Positions 35,401 to 46,116 of a stretch of DNA of 64,000 nt are shown in pieces. Origin of the DNA: Zingiber officinale (lineage: Eukaryota; Streptophyta; Magnoliopsida; Zingiberales; Zingiberaceae). The notes under the pieces are model-generated. The model was not told where the DNA came from and searched no databases. It worked only from the letters and a program-made list of their open reading frames with translations. A program made the translations under genes and the position numbers. The stretch covers positions 20,643,198-20,707,197 of the forward strand of contig NC_056003.1 in NCBI RefSeq assembly GCF_018446385.1, in the 5' to 3' direction. Numbering within the stretch: position 1 is the first letter of the stretch; each line of letters starts with the position of its first letter.

Positions 35401-36100
35401 CTTTTTCATGATTCTTTTTCCTGTGTAGCTTCAATAATGTGTTTTGATTGACGTCATCAGGGTTTTGGAAGAGAAGCGATCTCGGCTTGGACTTGTTGAA
35501 TGTGTGAACCATGACCTTTTACAGCCATACCCTGTGTTGCATGAGAGACCTGGTATGACTTCTTTTTGCTTACATGATTATCTGCAATTAGTTGAACCCT
35601 TTCATTGCTTTATCATTAATATTCAGGAACACAAACTGATGTTTATTGTTGACCAAGACTCGCCTTTTGGAAAATGTGTGCACTGCACCCATTAAGAGCA
35701 TCAACTAATTAGGACACCTGATGGTTTATATTTTCAGGGGATCTTGTTGCACACATTAAATTTACAGTATTATTGATGCCAAATGGGTCGGACAAGATTA
35801 CCTCTCATCCGCTTCAGCTGCTGCAGCCTACCAAATCGATTGACGACCCTGAAATTAAGGCATGGCTGGCCTTGGGAATAAAAACAAAGAAGAAGGGTGG
35901 AGGAAAGAAGAAAAAAGGTGTGTAACTATTTGTTCCAATTTGATACATCTACTACCAGTTTAATAACTTGAAGAAAATCATCTTTTAAAACTGGGGTTTC
36001 AATTATGTTATTTTTGATACTTGTAGGCAAGAAAGGAGATGCCCAAGATGACTCGGCTGAAGCTGAACCGATGGATACTTCAAATAGCACGACTGCTTAA
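32414..36100 (+). CDS. EBP1: EBP1 / PA2G4 homologue, proliferation-associated ErbB3-binding protein 1
   Basis: Nine exons join in frame to 393 residues, the length of plant EBP1: 32,414-32,507; 32,592-32,676; 32,762-32,911; 33,001-33,154; 34,880-35,095; 35,226-35,362; 35,461-35,552; 35,738-35,917; 36,027-36,100. All junctions are GT-AG. EBP1 has the fold of M24 methionine aminopeptidases without peptidase activity. It binds RNA and ribosomal particles and promotes growth and cell-size control in plants. Recognisable parts are [74 protein letters not shown] and MPFSAR. The lysine-rich tail ([16 protein letters not shown]) fits nucleolar and RNA binding. Intron 4 is the longest (1.7 kb) and contains a misleading open frame at 33,221-33,490. 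No truncation or missing exon is apparent. Confidence 0.95.
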
Positions 36101-37017
36101 CTGACAAGAAGCAAAAAATTTTGTATTGTTATTTGAACCTCCCAACTTTTCATGAATTTTATTTCAAAATGATTATGGAAACTATAATACAGTACTTTGT
36201 TTGAGATGAAAAGCTTTTTGCCATCTACGACATTGAAATGTCTCCGAGTAAAAGGTTTGCATGTTTATTAGATTTGCGACTGTTGCTCAATGGCTGTCTT
36301 GCTTCTTGAAGCTATTAATATTGTCATCTATATGGAACTTTGTTAGAAGGATGTTGGTGTCTACCAATCTTGTTTGATAGTGTTCCCAATTGGACCTGCT
36401 GAGTCGGTTCGACTATTGTTATCGGTAGTGGAAGTTTGTCAGATTCAGTCGTTTGACAGGTTTGAGTATCGTTTGCTGTTCTAATAGAAATATTTTGTTC
36501 TATGCATTGTGTGTTCAGTTGACTCAAAAGTATTGAGATTCTACTCCAGTCAACTTTGTTTTTGAGGATCTAGCTGTGTTAACTACAATACGAGACTTGT
36601 CCCTTGAACAATGAGTCAGCAAGCGTCCCTTGGACAAGCGATCTCAAATATTTTTAGCCAATTCCAACCAAATTGAATTCATCGGATTTGAGTTGACTGA
36701 TGAAAATGTTTATAATTAATAGAGAAGTCAAAGGTAGTATTATCTTAAAATCTTCACACTTGTCGTTTATACAGCCTTAGCCTGGTTGAAACTTTTTATA
36801 ATTGTTGAAGGGCCAAAAAATCATAGGAGCCTTACTAATTTTCCGAATGATTAAAGTAGCGTTTCGCCTTAATTTTTAATCAATTTTTTTTTTCCCGAAT
36901 GATGAAAGAAGCATCCCATTTTAATATTTTATATCCTTTTGTAAAATGGCATAGATATCTTGCATCTTACGCACGCAATATCACCTTTTTTCCTGTCTAA
37001 ATCCGATCGTGTTGTAG

Positions 37018-37760
37018 CAACTTCATTTCGGTATTGGTTACAATTGTTGTTATAGCTGTAGCAGCTATGAATTCCTCTGATACGTGCATGTATTTGTGTA
37101 TGTAACTACTATAACTAGAATAACAATTGTAACAATTACACACTCGTAATTACTAAAACGTTATAACAATTATGAACCAATAGTTACTATAACGTTGTGA
37201 CAGTTAAAAAATTATAGTTATTATAATATTGTAGTCACTACAATTTTATATTAATTACGAAATCGTAGTTATTATAATTACAATAAGAGTTGTAACAATT
37301 AAGAACTTGCAATTGTTACAAATGCAATCCTTGTATTGCGGAATCAAAATTTATTTTTTTTTAATTAGGAGAAGAGACACAATTACCTGGATAAGTTGCT
37401 ACAAATACAACTTCATTTCGGTATCTATTACAATTGTTATAGTGACTATGGGTATGTAACTACTAAAATTACAATAACAATTGTAACAATTACAAACTCG
37501 TAATTACTAGAACGTTATAGTAACTACGAACCAATAGCTACTATAACGTTGTGACAGTTAAAAAATCGTAGTTACTATAATATTATAGTCACTATAATAT
37601 TATATTAATTATGAAACCGTAGTTGTTGCAATTACAATAAGAGGTGTAACAGTTAAGAACTTGCAATTGCTACAAATGCAATCCTTGTATAGCATAATCA
37701 AAATTTGATTTTTTTTTTTTCAATTAGGAGAAGAGTCACAATTACATGGATAAGTTGTTT
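37018..37760. repeat. Direct duplication, two copies of ~385 bp
   Basis: CAACTTCATTTCGGTAT starts a copy at 37,019 and again at 37,408. Each runs through ACTATAACGTTGTGACAGTT to CAATTAGGAGAAGAG...CACAATTAC (37,362 and 37,721). Each copy is itself built from short palindromic phrases such as 'gtagttactataa'. Confidence 0.75.
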
Positions 37761-38490
37761 GTTCATAAACCTTAAAACAAACTAGTCGATGAACTTTTGT
37801 TGTATGTATGCTACATGTTCTAAGTGATTCGATGAGCAATTGAATAGATATGATATATGATATAACATTCTCTAAATTGATGAGATAATTAAGAAATGAA
37901 CTCCATATTTGAGATATAACCTTTTGTAAATTTATTGGAGCCCGCTAAACCAATGTCATTTCCTTGAGATGTGACGGCAAGTATAATTTTTTATAGTAGC
38001 TCTTATAGTTTCTTCCACAAACACATTTGTACGATGATAGTTCAAGATATTCTCTAATATCCCTATTTAAACCAACAAAACAAAAAAATAGATTAATAAA
38101 TTTATTTACCTATTTTTTATCTGCAATGCAAAATATATGGTTTTGCCATACATCCATCGACAAGCTGCATGAATTCCAATAAAATATTATATATATATAT
38201 ATAATAACTGAATTTGATAATAGATATAATGTCAATATCTAATGAAGGATCATTGTATGGTAGGTAGCGACATTCTCTAATCCATTGAGGTGCTTCTATT
38301 TGTATCTAGAAATGTAGAAATATCGGTGTAGGATCTATTTTGGTCGCTGGAAAGCTAAGAACTCTTCTCCCAATCATTGGATCATCTATACACAAACACC
38401 CTGCGTGCCAAATATTTTTCAAAATATTGTAAACTTTTTCATGATAATAGCGTGTCAGAATTGTCGGACGGATGTCGGTCGTAATAACGA

Positions 38491-38590
38491 TGCCGGTTGG
38501 AATAGTTGGATGAACACTGGCTGGAATCGCTGGATAGATACTGACCGAAATCGCTAAGTGAATACTGGCCGGAATCACCGAGGGTCGTCG
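38491..38590. repeat. Minisatellite with 24-bp units
   Basis: About four units of the type 'ccggaatcgctggatgaatact' occur in tandem. Minus-strand frames reading 'SDxGQYLSSDSSQ' arise from them. Confidence 0.6.
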
Positions 38591-38987
38591 CCCAAATCCG
38601 AAAATAATCCATCTGCTCAGCATGATGTTTTTCCTGCTCCATGAGCATAATTAAAATATTCAACATAATTAAAATGTTCTAAATGCTTAAGGTATTAGAC
38701 ATAAAGCTTAGTTGCTGGAAAAGAATAGACTTAAGTGTTATGTTATATTCTGGGTCCATGTTATAATTTATTATAATGCTCTAGACAATTAAAGTATATA
38801 GTTGTCAATGGAGTTCTATGCAGCCTGACATCATAATGAATATTTGATTATGATAAAATGTTAGATATTCAAAAATCTTTATGACTATATTAGGGTTAGT
38901 GCCTTACTCATTTATTAGTGCAAAGATAGTTTCTGTTTTTTTTGTTTTATTTTTTTGGTCTCCTACCTCTTACACCTTCCACATTAA

Positions 38988-39123
38988 ATGAATTCAAACT
39001 ATTTTAAACATAAATAAGAACAAAGCATATAACTTACATAAATACCATTTGAACTTCCAGAATTCAAACTGTTTTAAACCTAAAATAAGAACAAAGCAAA
39101 TAACTTGCATAAATACCATTTGA
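38988..39123. repeat. Tandem duplication, ~68 bp
   Basis: The phrase AATTCAAACTATTTTAAAC...ATAAATACCATTTGAA (38,990) is repeated at 39,060 with a few changes. Confidence 0.8.
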
Positions 39124-39832
39124 AATAAATTCACATCAAATAGATAACAAGATCGAGGATGAGATTGTGCATAAGAAGACTAGCGAACAAGTAAATTTTT
39201 TCCATAACTCACAAGGAAAATAACTAAATAATCTTACTATAAAGAAATGTAACTCATTTTGAGGTATAACTATTTGTCAGCCTTAGAAGTTCATTTAAAA
39301 GCAAGTATCACAAAGATTACGGATTCTTAAGTGCAGAAAAAATAAAGTTGTCGCATGCAAAAGTATAATCTCAAATGGATGATTCCTAAACACGTATAGC
39401 ACTTACCTCACCTAATTAACTGAAGATAAAATAGAATAATGACATATTTGGACTAACTTCTATGATGATATCCATAATAAATATAGATAAATTGAATTTG
39501 TTACAGAACAATTCAAACCAATAAAAAAAAATCCCTAAAAATAATACAAATACCTAAGAATGTCACAACAATGAACATAGATAAAAAAAATTATGTGTAA
39601 CACTATTAAAAGTATGAAAATATTAAAAGATAAACTCAGTATGATAAAAAAAGGTACAATGATTAATTGAATAAATATGATATATTAAATTCATGACCCT
39701 CGATGGTAGCAACTACAAAATTGTAGCTTTTATACAGTTGTAGTAGTTACGAAATTGTAAATACTACAACATAGTTTACTGTTCAGTTATAATAGATATG
39801 ATTTTGTAATTGCTACAATGCCATCAAATTTA

Positions 39833-39840
39833 GATGGAGG
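39833..39840. repeat. hAT target-site duplication, left
   Basis: GATGGAGG; the right copy at 42,819-42,826 reads GATAGAGG (7 of 8 bases equal). Confidence 0.7.
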
Positions 39841-42818
39841 TAGACTCGACCCCGGGCCGGGTTTGGCCCGAACTCGGCCCGGGCCCATAACCGGGTCAAC
39901 AGGTCGGTTGCCCGTTAACCCGGTTCGCCGGATCGAATCGGAACCGGCTCGGCAAGTTGCGGGGCCGGTTCCGGTTCATTGGCTGTAAAACTAGCGAACC
40001 GTCGGTTAACCGGCGAGTTGAACCGGCAGTTCAACCGTATTTTTTTTTTTAAAACGGCTTGAACCGCCGGTTAACCGGCGGTTCCAACGGCTCTGGAACC
40101 GCCGGTTAACCGGCGATTCGTAGCCGTTGGGAGGGTTTTTTGGGTATTTTTTTCAACGGTTAGGATCATTTGACCGTTTTTTAATCAATGACTATGATTT
40201 AGTGTCTGTTACTATCAAAACTCTATAAATAGATAGCTCATTTCATCATTTTTCACACACATCTTTTCTACTCTTAATCTCATTTTCGTATTCTCTAATC
40301 TTTACACGCTTTCGTTTCCAATTTTCAATTACAATGGAAGGAGGCCGCGGAGGTGCATCATCTCGAGCTTGGAAGGGAAAGCAAATAATGAATCCGCGGG
40401 AGGAGGACCCCAACATTCAATCCACCGATGATGAGATCCAGCATCTTCCGAATCCGACACCCGAAACACAAGGAAGTACCGATGCAATTACTTCTAAGGT
40501 TCAGGAACTTCCTCCTCTAAAGTCTTCTATTTTCACTAAACATTTTGAGAAGATCACTCTTCCGTCGGGAGAAATGCGTGCAAAATGTAAGCACTGCAAT
40601 GCTTCCTACAAATTCCAAGCCGGCGGCGGCTATGGGTCGTTTAAACGACATATAGAAACGAAGCACCCGACGGAATATGGACTCGACCGTTCTCAAACAC
40701 AATTATTAGGATTTTCTTCACTAGCGGTAGTACCGATTACGGTTTATTTTTATATTTGGATAATAAATTAAGAGAATCATTAGCTAAATTTGTTTCTGTA
40801 GAACATATTTCTTTTAGTTTTGGATCTAAATGCACATTTGAAGATTTTTGTAAAGAATCTCTTAATCCATGTGCTAAACGTGTTCCTAGGACTACACCTA
40901 CTCGTACAATTAAAAAATTAGTAAAACAAGGAAAAAAGAATTTAATTGATGAATTTAGTAAATTAGATAATAAAGTTTCTTTATGTTATGATATTTGGAG
41001 TGATCATTGGCAAACACATTCGTATATGAGTCTGACTTGCCATTGGATCAATAACTCTTGGAACCTCAAAAAAAAGATTATTAGCTTATAGAGTTTTTGA
41101 TGAATCACATAATGCTCATAATATCGCACAATTATTATGTTTAATTTTAGAAAAATATGGTTTAACTCATAAAATATTTTTAATATTATTAGATAATACT
41201 AGTTCCAATACCGCTTGTATAGATGATCTAAAATTTGTTTGTCAACCTATTATTGGAGGTTTATTTTTTCATATTCGTTGTGTATGTCATGTTTTAAATT
41301 TACGTGTTCAAGATGGTTTAAAAATTTTAGAAAGTTATATTAAACTAATTAGAATTGCAATTTCTTATTTATGGTCTCATCCATCTATAATGAAACAATA
41401 GGGTAGGTTTTGTAAAATTAATGGAATGAGACATAAAAAATTTTCACGTGATGTACCAACACGTTGAAATTCAACATACCAATTATTACAAGATTCATTT
41501 AAATATAAAAAATTATTATGTTCATTTTTTGCACAAAACACTAATACTAATATGTATTTATTTTCACAATAATGGAATATTTGTAGTAGTATTTGTGAAA
41601 TTTTAAAAGTATTTAATGATGCAACCGAACAACTTTCCGGTGTTCATTATCCCACTGCTCAATTAGTTTTAGAAAATTTTTCTAATATAGTATTAGTTTT
41701 AAATGAACATATTAATAATGAATCTTTATCTCCTTGCATCTTACCTATGAAAACTAAATGGGGAAAATATTTTTATTTAATTCCTGAAATTTATTTAATT
41801 GTATTTGCTTTAGATCCTAGATTTAAATTAGATGCTTTAATTCCAATTAAAGATTCTTCTTCCCTGATCCAGATAATATTATATATAATGTTAGAATTTA
41901 TTTATATGATATTTATAATCAATATTATGCAAAATATGAAACACAAATTAATATTTCTGAAATACAACAAACAACTAGTAGTAGTTTAAAACTTACAAAA
42001 GCACAACTCTTATTATAAGAATGGACAAAACGTCCACGAAGATCCTCAAGTTCCACACAGGAACTTGAGAATTATTTTACGACTTCTTTTGATTTTAATG
42101 AAGCAGATAATGAAAACTTCGATATCTTAAAGTGATGGTCACAGAAGGCTTAAAGTTTTCCCGTTCTCTCCGTGATCGCAAAAGAAATTTTAGCTTGTCT
42201 AGTGTCAACTGTTGCTGTGGAGCAGACGTTCAGTGTCTGCGGCAACATATTAGATGAACGACGATCAACTTTGTCTCCCAACTCATTGGAAGCCCAAGCA
42301 TTACTGGACGATTGGACCAGAGCGGAGAAAAGAATTCAAGGAATGTAACTTTCAGATGACGAAGTTGAAGATTTTGATACTGAAGGAACAAATACGACAG
42401 GAACAGAAAATGGAAGTAATGAAAATGTAAAAGGATAAAAATGTAAAAGAACTACGTGGACTTTGATTCTTTTAAAGGGATACGTAGGCAATTTAAATAA
42501 ATGCAAGCCCTTTTTTCAATAAATTATAATTTTTAATTTTTAATTTTTAATGTTTAATGTTTAATGTTTAATTTTAAATTTTAAATTTTAATTTTTTTTT
42601 TAACATATTAATCTTGAACCGTGACGAACCGTGAATCGAACCGTGAACTGGCGGTTCTGAACCGTGGATCGTAACTGTCTTGGGCGGTTAAGGTTAAGGG
42701 TCGACCTGCTTGGAACCGTCGAACTGACGGTTTCGAACCGTCGAACTGACGGTTTCGAACCTTCGAATTGTCGGTTTCAAACCTTCGAATCGTCGGTTCC
42801 GAATCATGATCAGGTCTA
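39841..42818 (+). mobile_element. hAT transposon (Ac-like, BED zinc finger), full length but dead
   Basis: A 2,978-bp element starts TAGACTCGACC and ends in the inverse of TAGACCTGA, with an 8-bp target duplication. GC-rich subterminal zones carry repeated CCGGTTAACCGG palindromes on the left and GAACCGTCGAACTGACGG repeats on the right, probably transposase-binding sites. TATAAATAG (40,224) precedes the ATG at 40,334. The transposase shows a BED finger (CKHCNASYKF...HIETKH, about residues 84-110), then SLCYDIWSDHWQTHSYM, and a C-terminal dimerisation domain near 42,170-42,350 (STVAVEQTFSVCGNILDERR). It is inactive: the frame shifts near 40,735 and 41,070, and stops occur in frame where Trp is expected (MKQ-stop-GRF near 41,399; PTR-stop-NSTY near 41,467), with others near 41,570 and 42,016. 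Confidence 0.87.
40334..40735 (+). pseudogene. BED-finger N-terminus of hAT transposase
   Basis: Open for 134 codons from MEGGRGGASSRAWKGKQIMN through LPSGEMRAKCKHCNAS, Gly-rich GGGYGSFKRHIETKHPTE. Two Cys and two His of a BED zinc finger are present. The frame is lost near 40,735, where the continuing transposase homology (DNKLRESLAKFVSVEHISF) is in the next frame, from about 40,756. Confidence 0.75.
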
Positions 42819-43096
42819 GATAGAGGTGGACATACAATGAATTGAAGGATATTTATGCCATTTTATAAGAAATTAGATATTATAAAAAATTAAAATGAGG
42901 CGCTCCAGCAAAAAGGATGCCTTTTTAATGTTTGTCCCTAGTAAAAATAATCTTACCATCTCTAAGGAAGATTATCAAGGATTAGCCCGAATCAATAGGT
43001 CATTCGATCATTTAAACTACAATAATTATTATTATTTCTTATTATATTTCTATTTTAACTTGTTAACCATTTATATTATTAAAAATAGTCAATTTA

Positions 43097-43203
43097 TTTT
43101 TTCCTTATTCACACCTCTCGTGTGATCAACCTTATCTATAAATTTTGAATTTTTTCCTTATTCACACCTCTCGTGTGATCAACCTTATCTATAAATTTTG
43201 AAT
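43097..43203. repeat. Tandem duplication, 53-bp unit
   Basis: TTCCTTATTCACACCTCTCG followed by TGTGATCAACC...ATAAATTTTGAAT occurs twice without a visible difference, so the duplication is recent. Confidence 0.9.
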
Positions 43204-43487
43204 ATTTTTAAATTTATTTGAATTACTGTATATATGCTAATTTTAAATATTTGTTTTCAAAAATTTTAATTTTCTTTTATTTTTTTTTGAATCAATCTAA
43301 ATTTATTTTCACTTTATTTTGAAAACAAAATCTTCCTGTAATATTTATTTGTATTATCAATTTTGATTAAGTTAAATTAATTTTATCAAATTGGAGTTGT
43401 ATTCTTTAATATTTGATTTTCTTTTTATCAAGTTTGTAATGTAAATATCCAACCATTCGAATAGATTAATCGTGAAAACAATAGATC

Positions 43488-44245
43488 TTAGTGGGGTTGC
43501 AAGATTATAAATATAATCATACATTAAAAACACATGAAAAAAATCATGTATTTATAAGAGAAAGATATCTTTATTAGTATGAAGTCTCTTGGGTAGAGCC
43601 CAAGAGCAAAATCATGAAGGTTTAGGTCCAAAGTAAACAATATCATGTCATTATGGAGATATTTAAATTCTTTTCGATCCAACAATTGGTATCAGATCCC
43701 GGACTGTTAGAAAGACTAACTACCGACTATGCACAAGAGTCATGGTCCAATCGAACCATGTCGGCGGAATATTGACCTCGAACGAAGAAGTGGGGGTTCC
43801 TATGTCTGGATTAAGAGGACCAGACATTAGGCAGGGAGTCCTAGTAGGTCAGATGGACCGAGGGGTAGGAAGTCCTAGTTGTGGCTAGGCAAGGAAGTCC
43901 TAGTAAGTCGGGTGGATCGAGAGGCAGGAAGTTTTAGTTGCGGCTATGTAAGGAAGTCCTAGTAGGTCGGATGAACCGAGGGGCAGGAAGTTTTAGTGGG
44001 TCGAGGATCGGACGTTAAGGAGTTTGTGGTCCTTTGTTTGAGGGGGAATTGTTGGGGTTGCAATGTTGCAAACATAGTCACATATTAAAAACACATGAGA
44101 AAGATCATGAGTTTATAAGAAAAAGATGTCTCTATTGGTATGAGACTTTTTGGGTAGAGTCTAAGAGTAAAATCATGAGAACTTAGATCCAAAATGAATA
44201 ATATCATACTATTATAGAAATATCTAAATTATTTTCGATTCAACA
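43488..44245 (+). mobile_element. TRIM (miniature LTR retrotransposon), fossil
   Basis: Two direct repeats of about 196 bp (43,488-43,684 and 44,050-44,245) share 'ttggggttgcaa', 'cattaaaaacacatga', 'tgggtagag' and end CAACA. ATTGGTATCAGATCC just after the left LTR is a primer-binding site for initiator-methionine tRNA. TTGTTTGAGGGGGAAT before the right LTR is the polypurine tract. The 365-bp interior is non-coding and contains repeated 'gtcctagtaggtcggatgga' phrases. LTR divergence by eye is about 15 percent, so the insertion is old. It looks structurally whole. Confidence 0.8.
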
Positions 44246-45176
44246 TATCTGATTCCTCAAAAAATTTTTACCGACCCAAAGTAAATTAAGTTCTCGTATT
44301 ATTAGCCATCGGTAACTCGTTCTTCATAGATGAGAGTTATCAGGTATAGTCCACCGATAATGATTTTGATTAATTTTGATAAATTTTAAAATAGTTTTGA
44401 CTAAAATTATTTAGAATATATTGTATTTACTTTGGGTTAAAATTACTGTAATCATATTAAAATAAAAATATTTTTGAGATAAAAATATAATTAATTACCT
44501 TTTTATTTTTATTTTTTTTACGAGGTGCGTATGATAATAAAAGTAGTTCAGATCCTCTGTCCCCATTTCTCTCTGTCCCTGTGTCCTACTGCCAATTGGA
44601 CGGATCAGATTGAATCTGAAGGATGATTTGCACATTATTAGTGTTATCCTCTTTTCACGGCAAAATTAGTGATGAACTGAGATGAAAGACTCGGTGCATG
44701 CATAAGAAAGCAAAAGAGTTTGAAGAAAACGAACAACATTTATCTTCGTGTAAGAAAAGAAAATTATACCTTTATTTATTTTTACGGAACTTTATAACAT
44801 CATGGACAGAGGCGGGTAAAAAAAAATTTAAATTTAGGAAAAATGAAGAAAATAATTATTGTAATTATATTTGAAGGCTGGGTACCGGATTGAAAATATA
44901 TATATTTTAAACTATTTTATTTTATTTTATTTGTATAATTAAGTATTAATCTTTATGTTTTGTTTGAGCTTACATATAATTTATTAATTTTAATTATTTA
45001 ATCAATAGTCATATAAAATTACTTTAGATATTAAAAAGGAGGTAAATTATTAATAAATTTAATATATTTTTTCTATAATCAAAAAATATATTATGTCTTT
45101 TACAATTTTTAGTGGGGTTAAATATTATTTTTAAAATATAAATGGATTAAATAGTACTTGATAAAAAGTATATAGA

Positions 45177-45186
45177 GGTGTTAAAG
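45177..45186. repeat. Target-site duplication, left (GGTGTTAAAG)
   Basis: An exact 10-base repeat, matched at 45,633-45,642. Confidence 0.65.
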
Positions 45187-45561
45187 AGGCATGATTTTTT
45201 GGACCATTTTTTATGGTTCAGGGGTGTGCCACTCATATTTGTGGTTAAATCGTAGCCGTGATCCGACCGTAAATGTTTACGATCCCTTCTTGGGTTCATC
45301 GTCCCCACTAGGTTATAGTTTTTGTTCGGAGTTGGTGGCCGGAGGTTGCCCGGAGGACACCCTTGCTTGGCACCCAGTAACTTGGCCACTTATCCACCAC
45401 TGGAGGCCTCCGGGCAGCCACCGAGCGGCCTCCGGCTGCCCCATCCTAATAAAAACTATAATGGTGGGGACGATAAACCCAGAAAGGAATTACAATTATT
45501 TACGACCGAATTATGATCATAATCCGACTATAAATATGAATGATATATCCCCTAAATCATT

Positions 45562-45612
<51 letters not shown>

Positions 45613-45632
45613 GGTCTAATAGATATGTCCTC
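45187..45632. mobile_element. Foldback, Mutator-like MITE with a 48-A expansion
   Basis: Long imperfect inverted arms (about 45,187-45,330 and 45,450-45,632) pair, for example ATCCGACCGTAAATGTTTAC against the inverse of a segment near 45,490-45,530, and CATCGTCCCCAC against GTGGGGACGAT. The central GC-rich part (45,335-45,445) is itself repetitive ('ggccggaggttgcccggagg' and 'ggaggcctccgggcagcc'). An exact 10-bp direct repeat flanks the element, which favours the Mutator superfamily. A pure run of 48 A (45,563-45,610) sits where the opposite arm has only six T. Confidence 0.72.
45563..45610. repeat. Poly-A tract, 48 bases
   Basis: An uninterrupted A run in the right arm of the foldback element, about 500 bases upstream of the FAD3 start codon. 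The Lys-rich open frame across it is not a protein. Length is likely to vary between individuals and with sequencing. Confidence 0.9.
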
Positions 45633-45915
45633 GGTGTTAAAGGTATTTTTTCCAAAAAAAAAAATATTTTGACATTTCCAAAAAAACAAAACAACATACC
45701 TGAAATAAAGAGGAATTCATTCCCAAACGAACGGTTCCCCGTTGTCTCGTTCTCGAGGGATTCGCCTACACGGTCCCAGACAGCGTCCAGAGAAATGCGG
45801 GGCGGGCGAACTAATTGTCTGCCACGTTTCTCTCGACGGGTGGAGAGTAAATCCTGGACCCCGACTCAGACAGTGCGAGAGAGGGAAAAAAGGTGGGATT
45901 CAGAGCGATCAAGGG

Positions 45916-45930
45916 GGCGCGCGCGCGCGC
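45916..45930. repeat. (GC)7 run upstream of FAD3
   Basis: GCGCGCGCGCGCGC, 190 bases before the FAD3 ATG, in a GC-rich leader or promoter region. Confidence 0.85.
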
Positions 45931-46116
45931 ATGGATCGGAACTCACGAGCGGTCGAACGGACGGTGTCGAACCCACGACGGTCGTTAAATGCCTTCGCCC
46001 GTCGGCGCACCACTGACCACCCCCGATTCGCTCCTCGCCATCGCCTCGGCAGCCAACCGGATCTTGGACTCCTCCTCCTCTGCACGCCCATCGCCTCCGC
46101 CGAGCCGACGAGCAGC

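Larger units (their letters stand above)
36800..42990. mobile_element. Large inverted-repeat element holding a nested hAT (tentative)
   Basis: The left segment 36,915-36,970 (CATCCCATTTTAATATTTTA ... AAAATGGCATAGATATCTTGC) is the inverse of a segment at about 42,845-42,905 (GGATATTTATGCCATTTTAT ... AATTAAAATGAGGCGC), roughly 75 percent alike by eye. Between them lie simple 'gtagttactataacgttgtgac' repeats on the left (37,020-37,760) and similar sequence at 39,700-39,830, just before the hAT insertion. This suggests a 3-kb non-autonomous element, later split by the hAT at 39,841-42,818. Outer ends and target duplication were not found. A related inverted-repeat unit may lie at 50,150-51,150. 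Confidence 0.4.

Noticed and set aside
38306-38666. Minus-strand frames of 75-105 codons
   Set aside because: Produced by a 24-bp minisatellite; no similarity recognised.
45540-46016. 158-codon frame with a poly-Lys start
   Set aside because: Read through the 48-A tract of a transposon; not a protein.
45742-46116. In-frame 125-residue N-terminal extension of FAD3
   Set aside because: Unlike any FAD3 N-terminus and Arg-rich as expected of GC-rich leader; ATG 46,117 matches family length.
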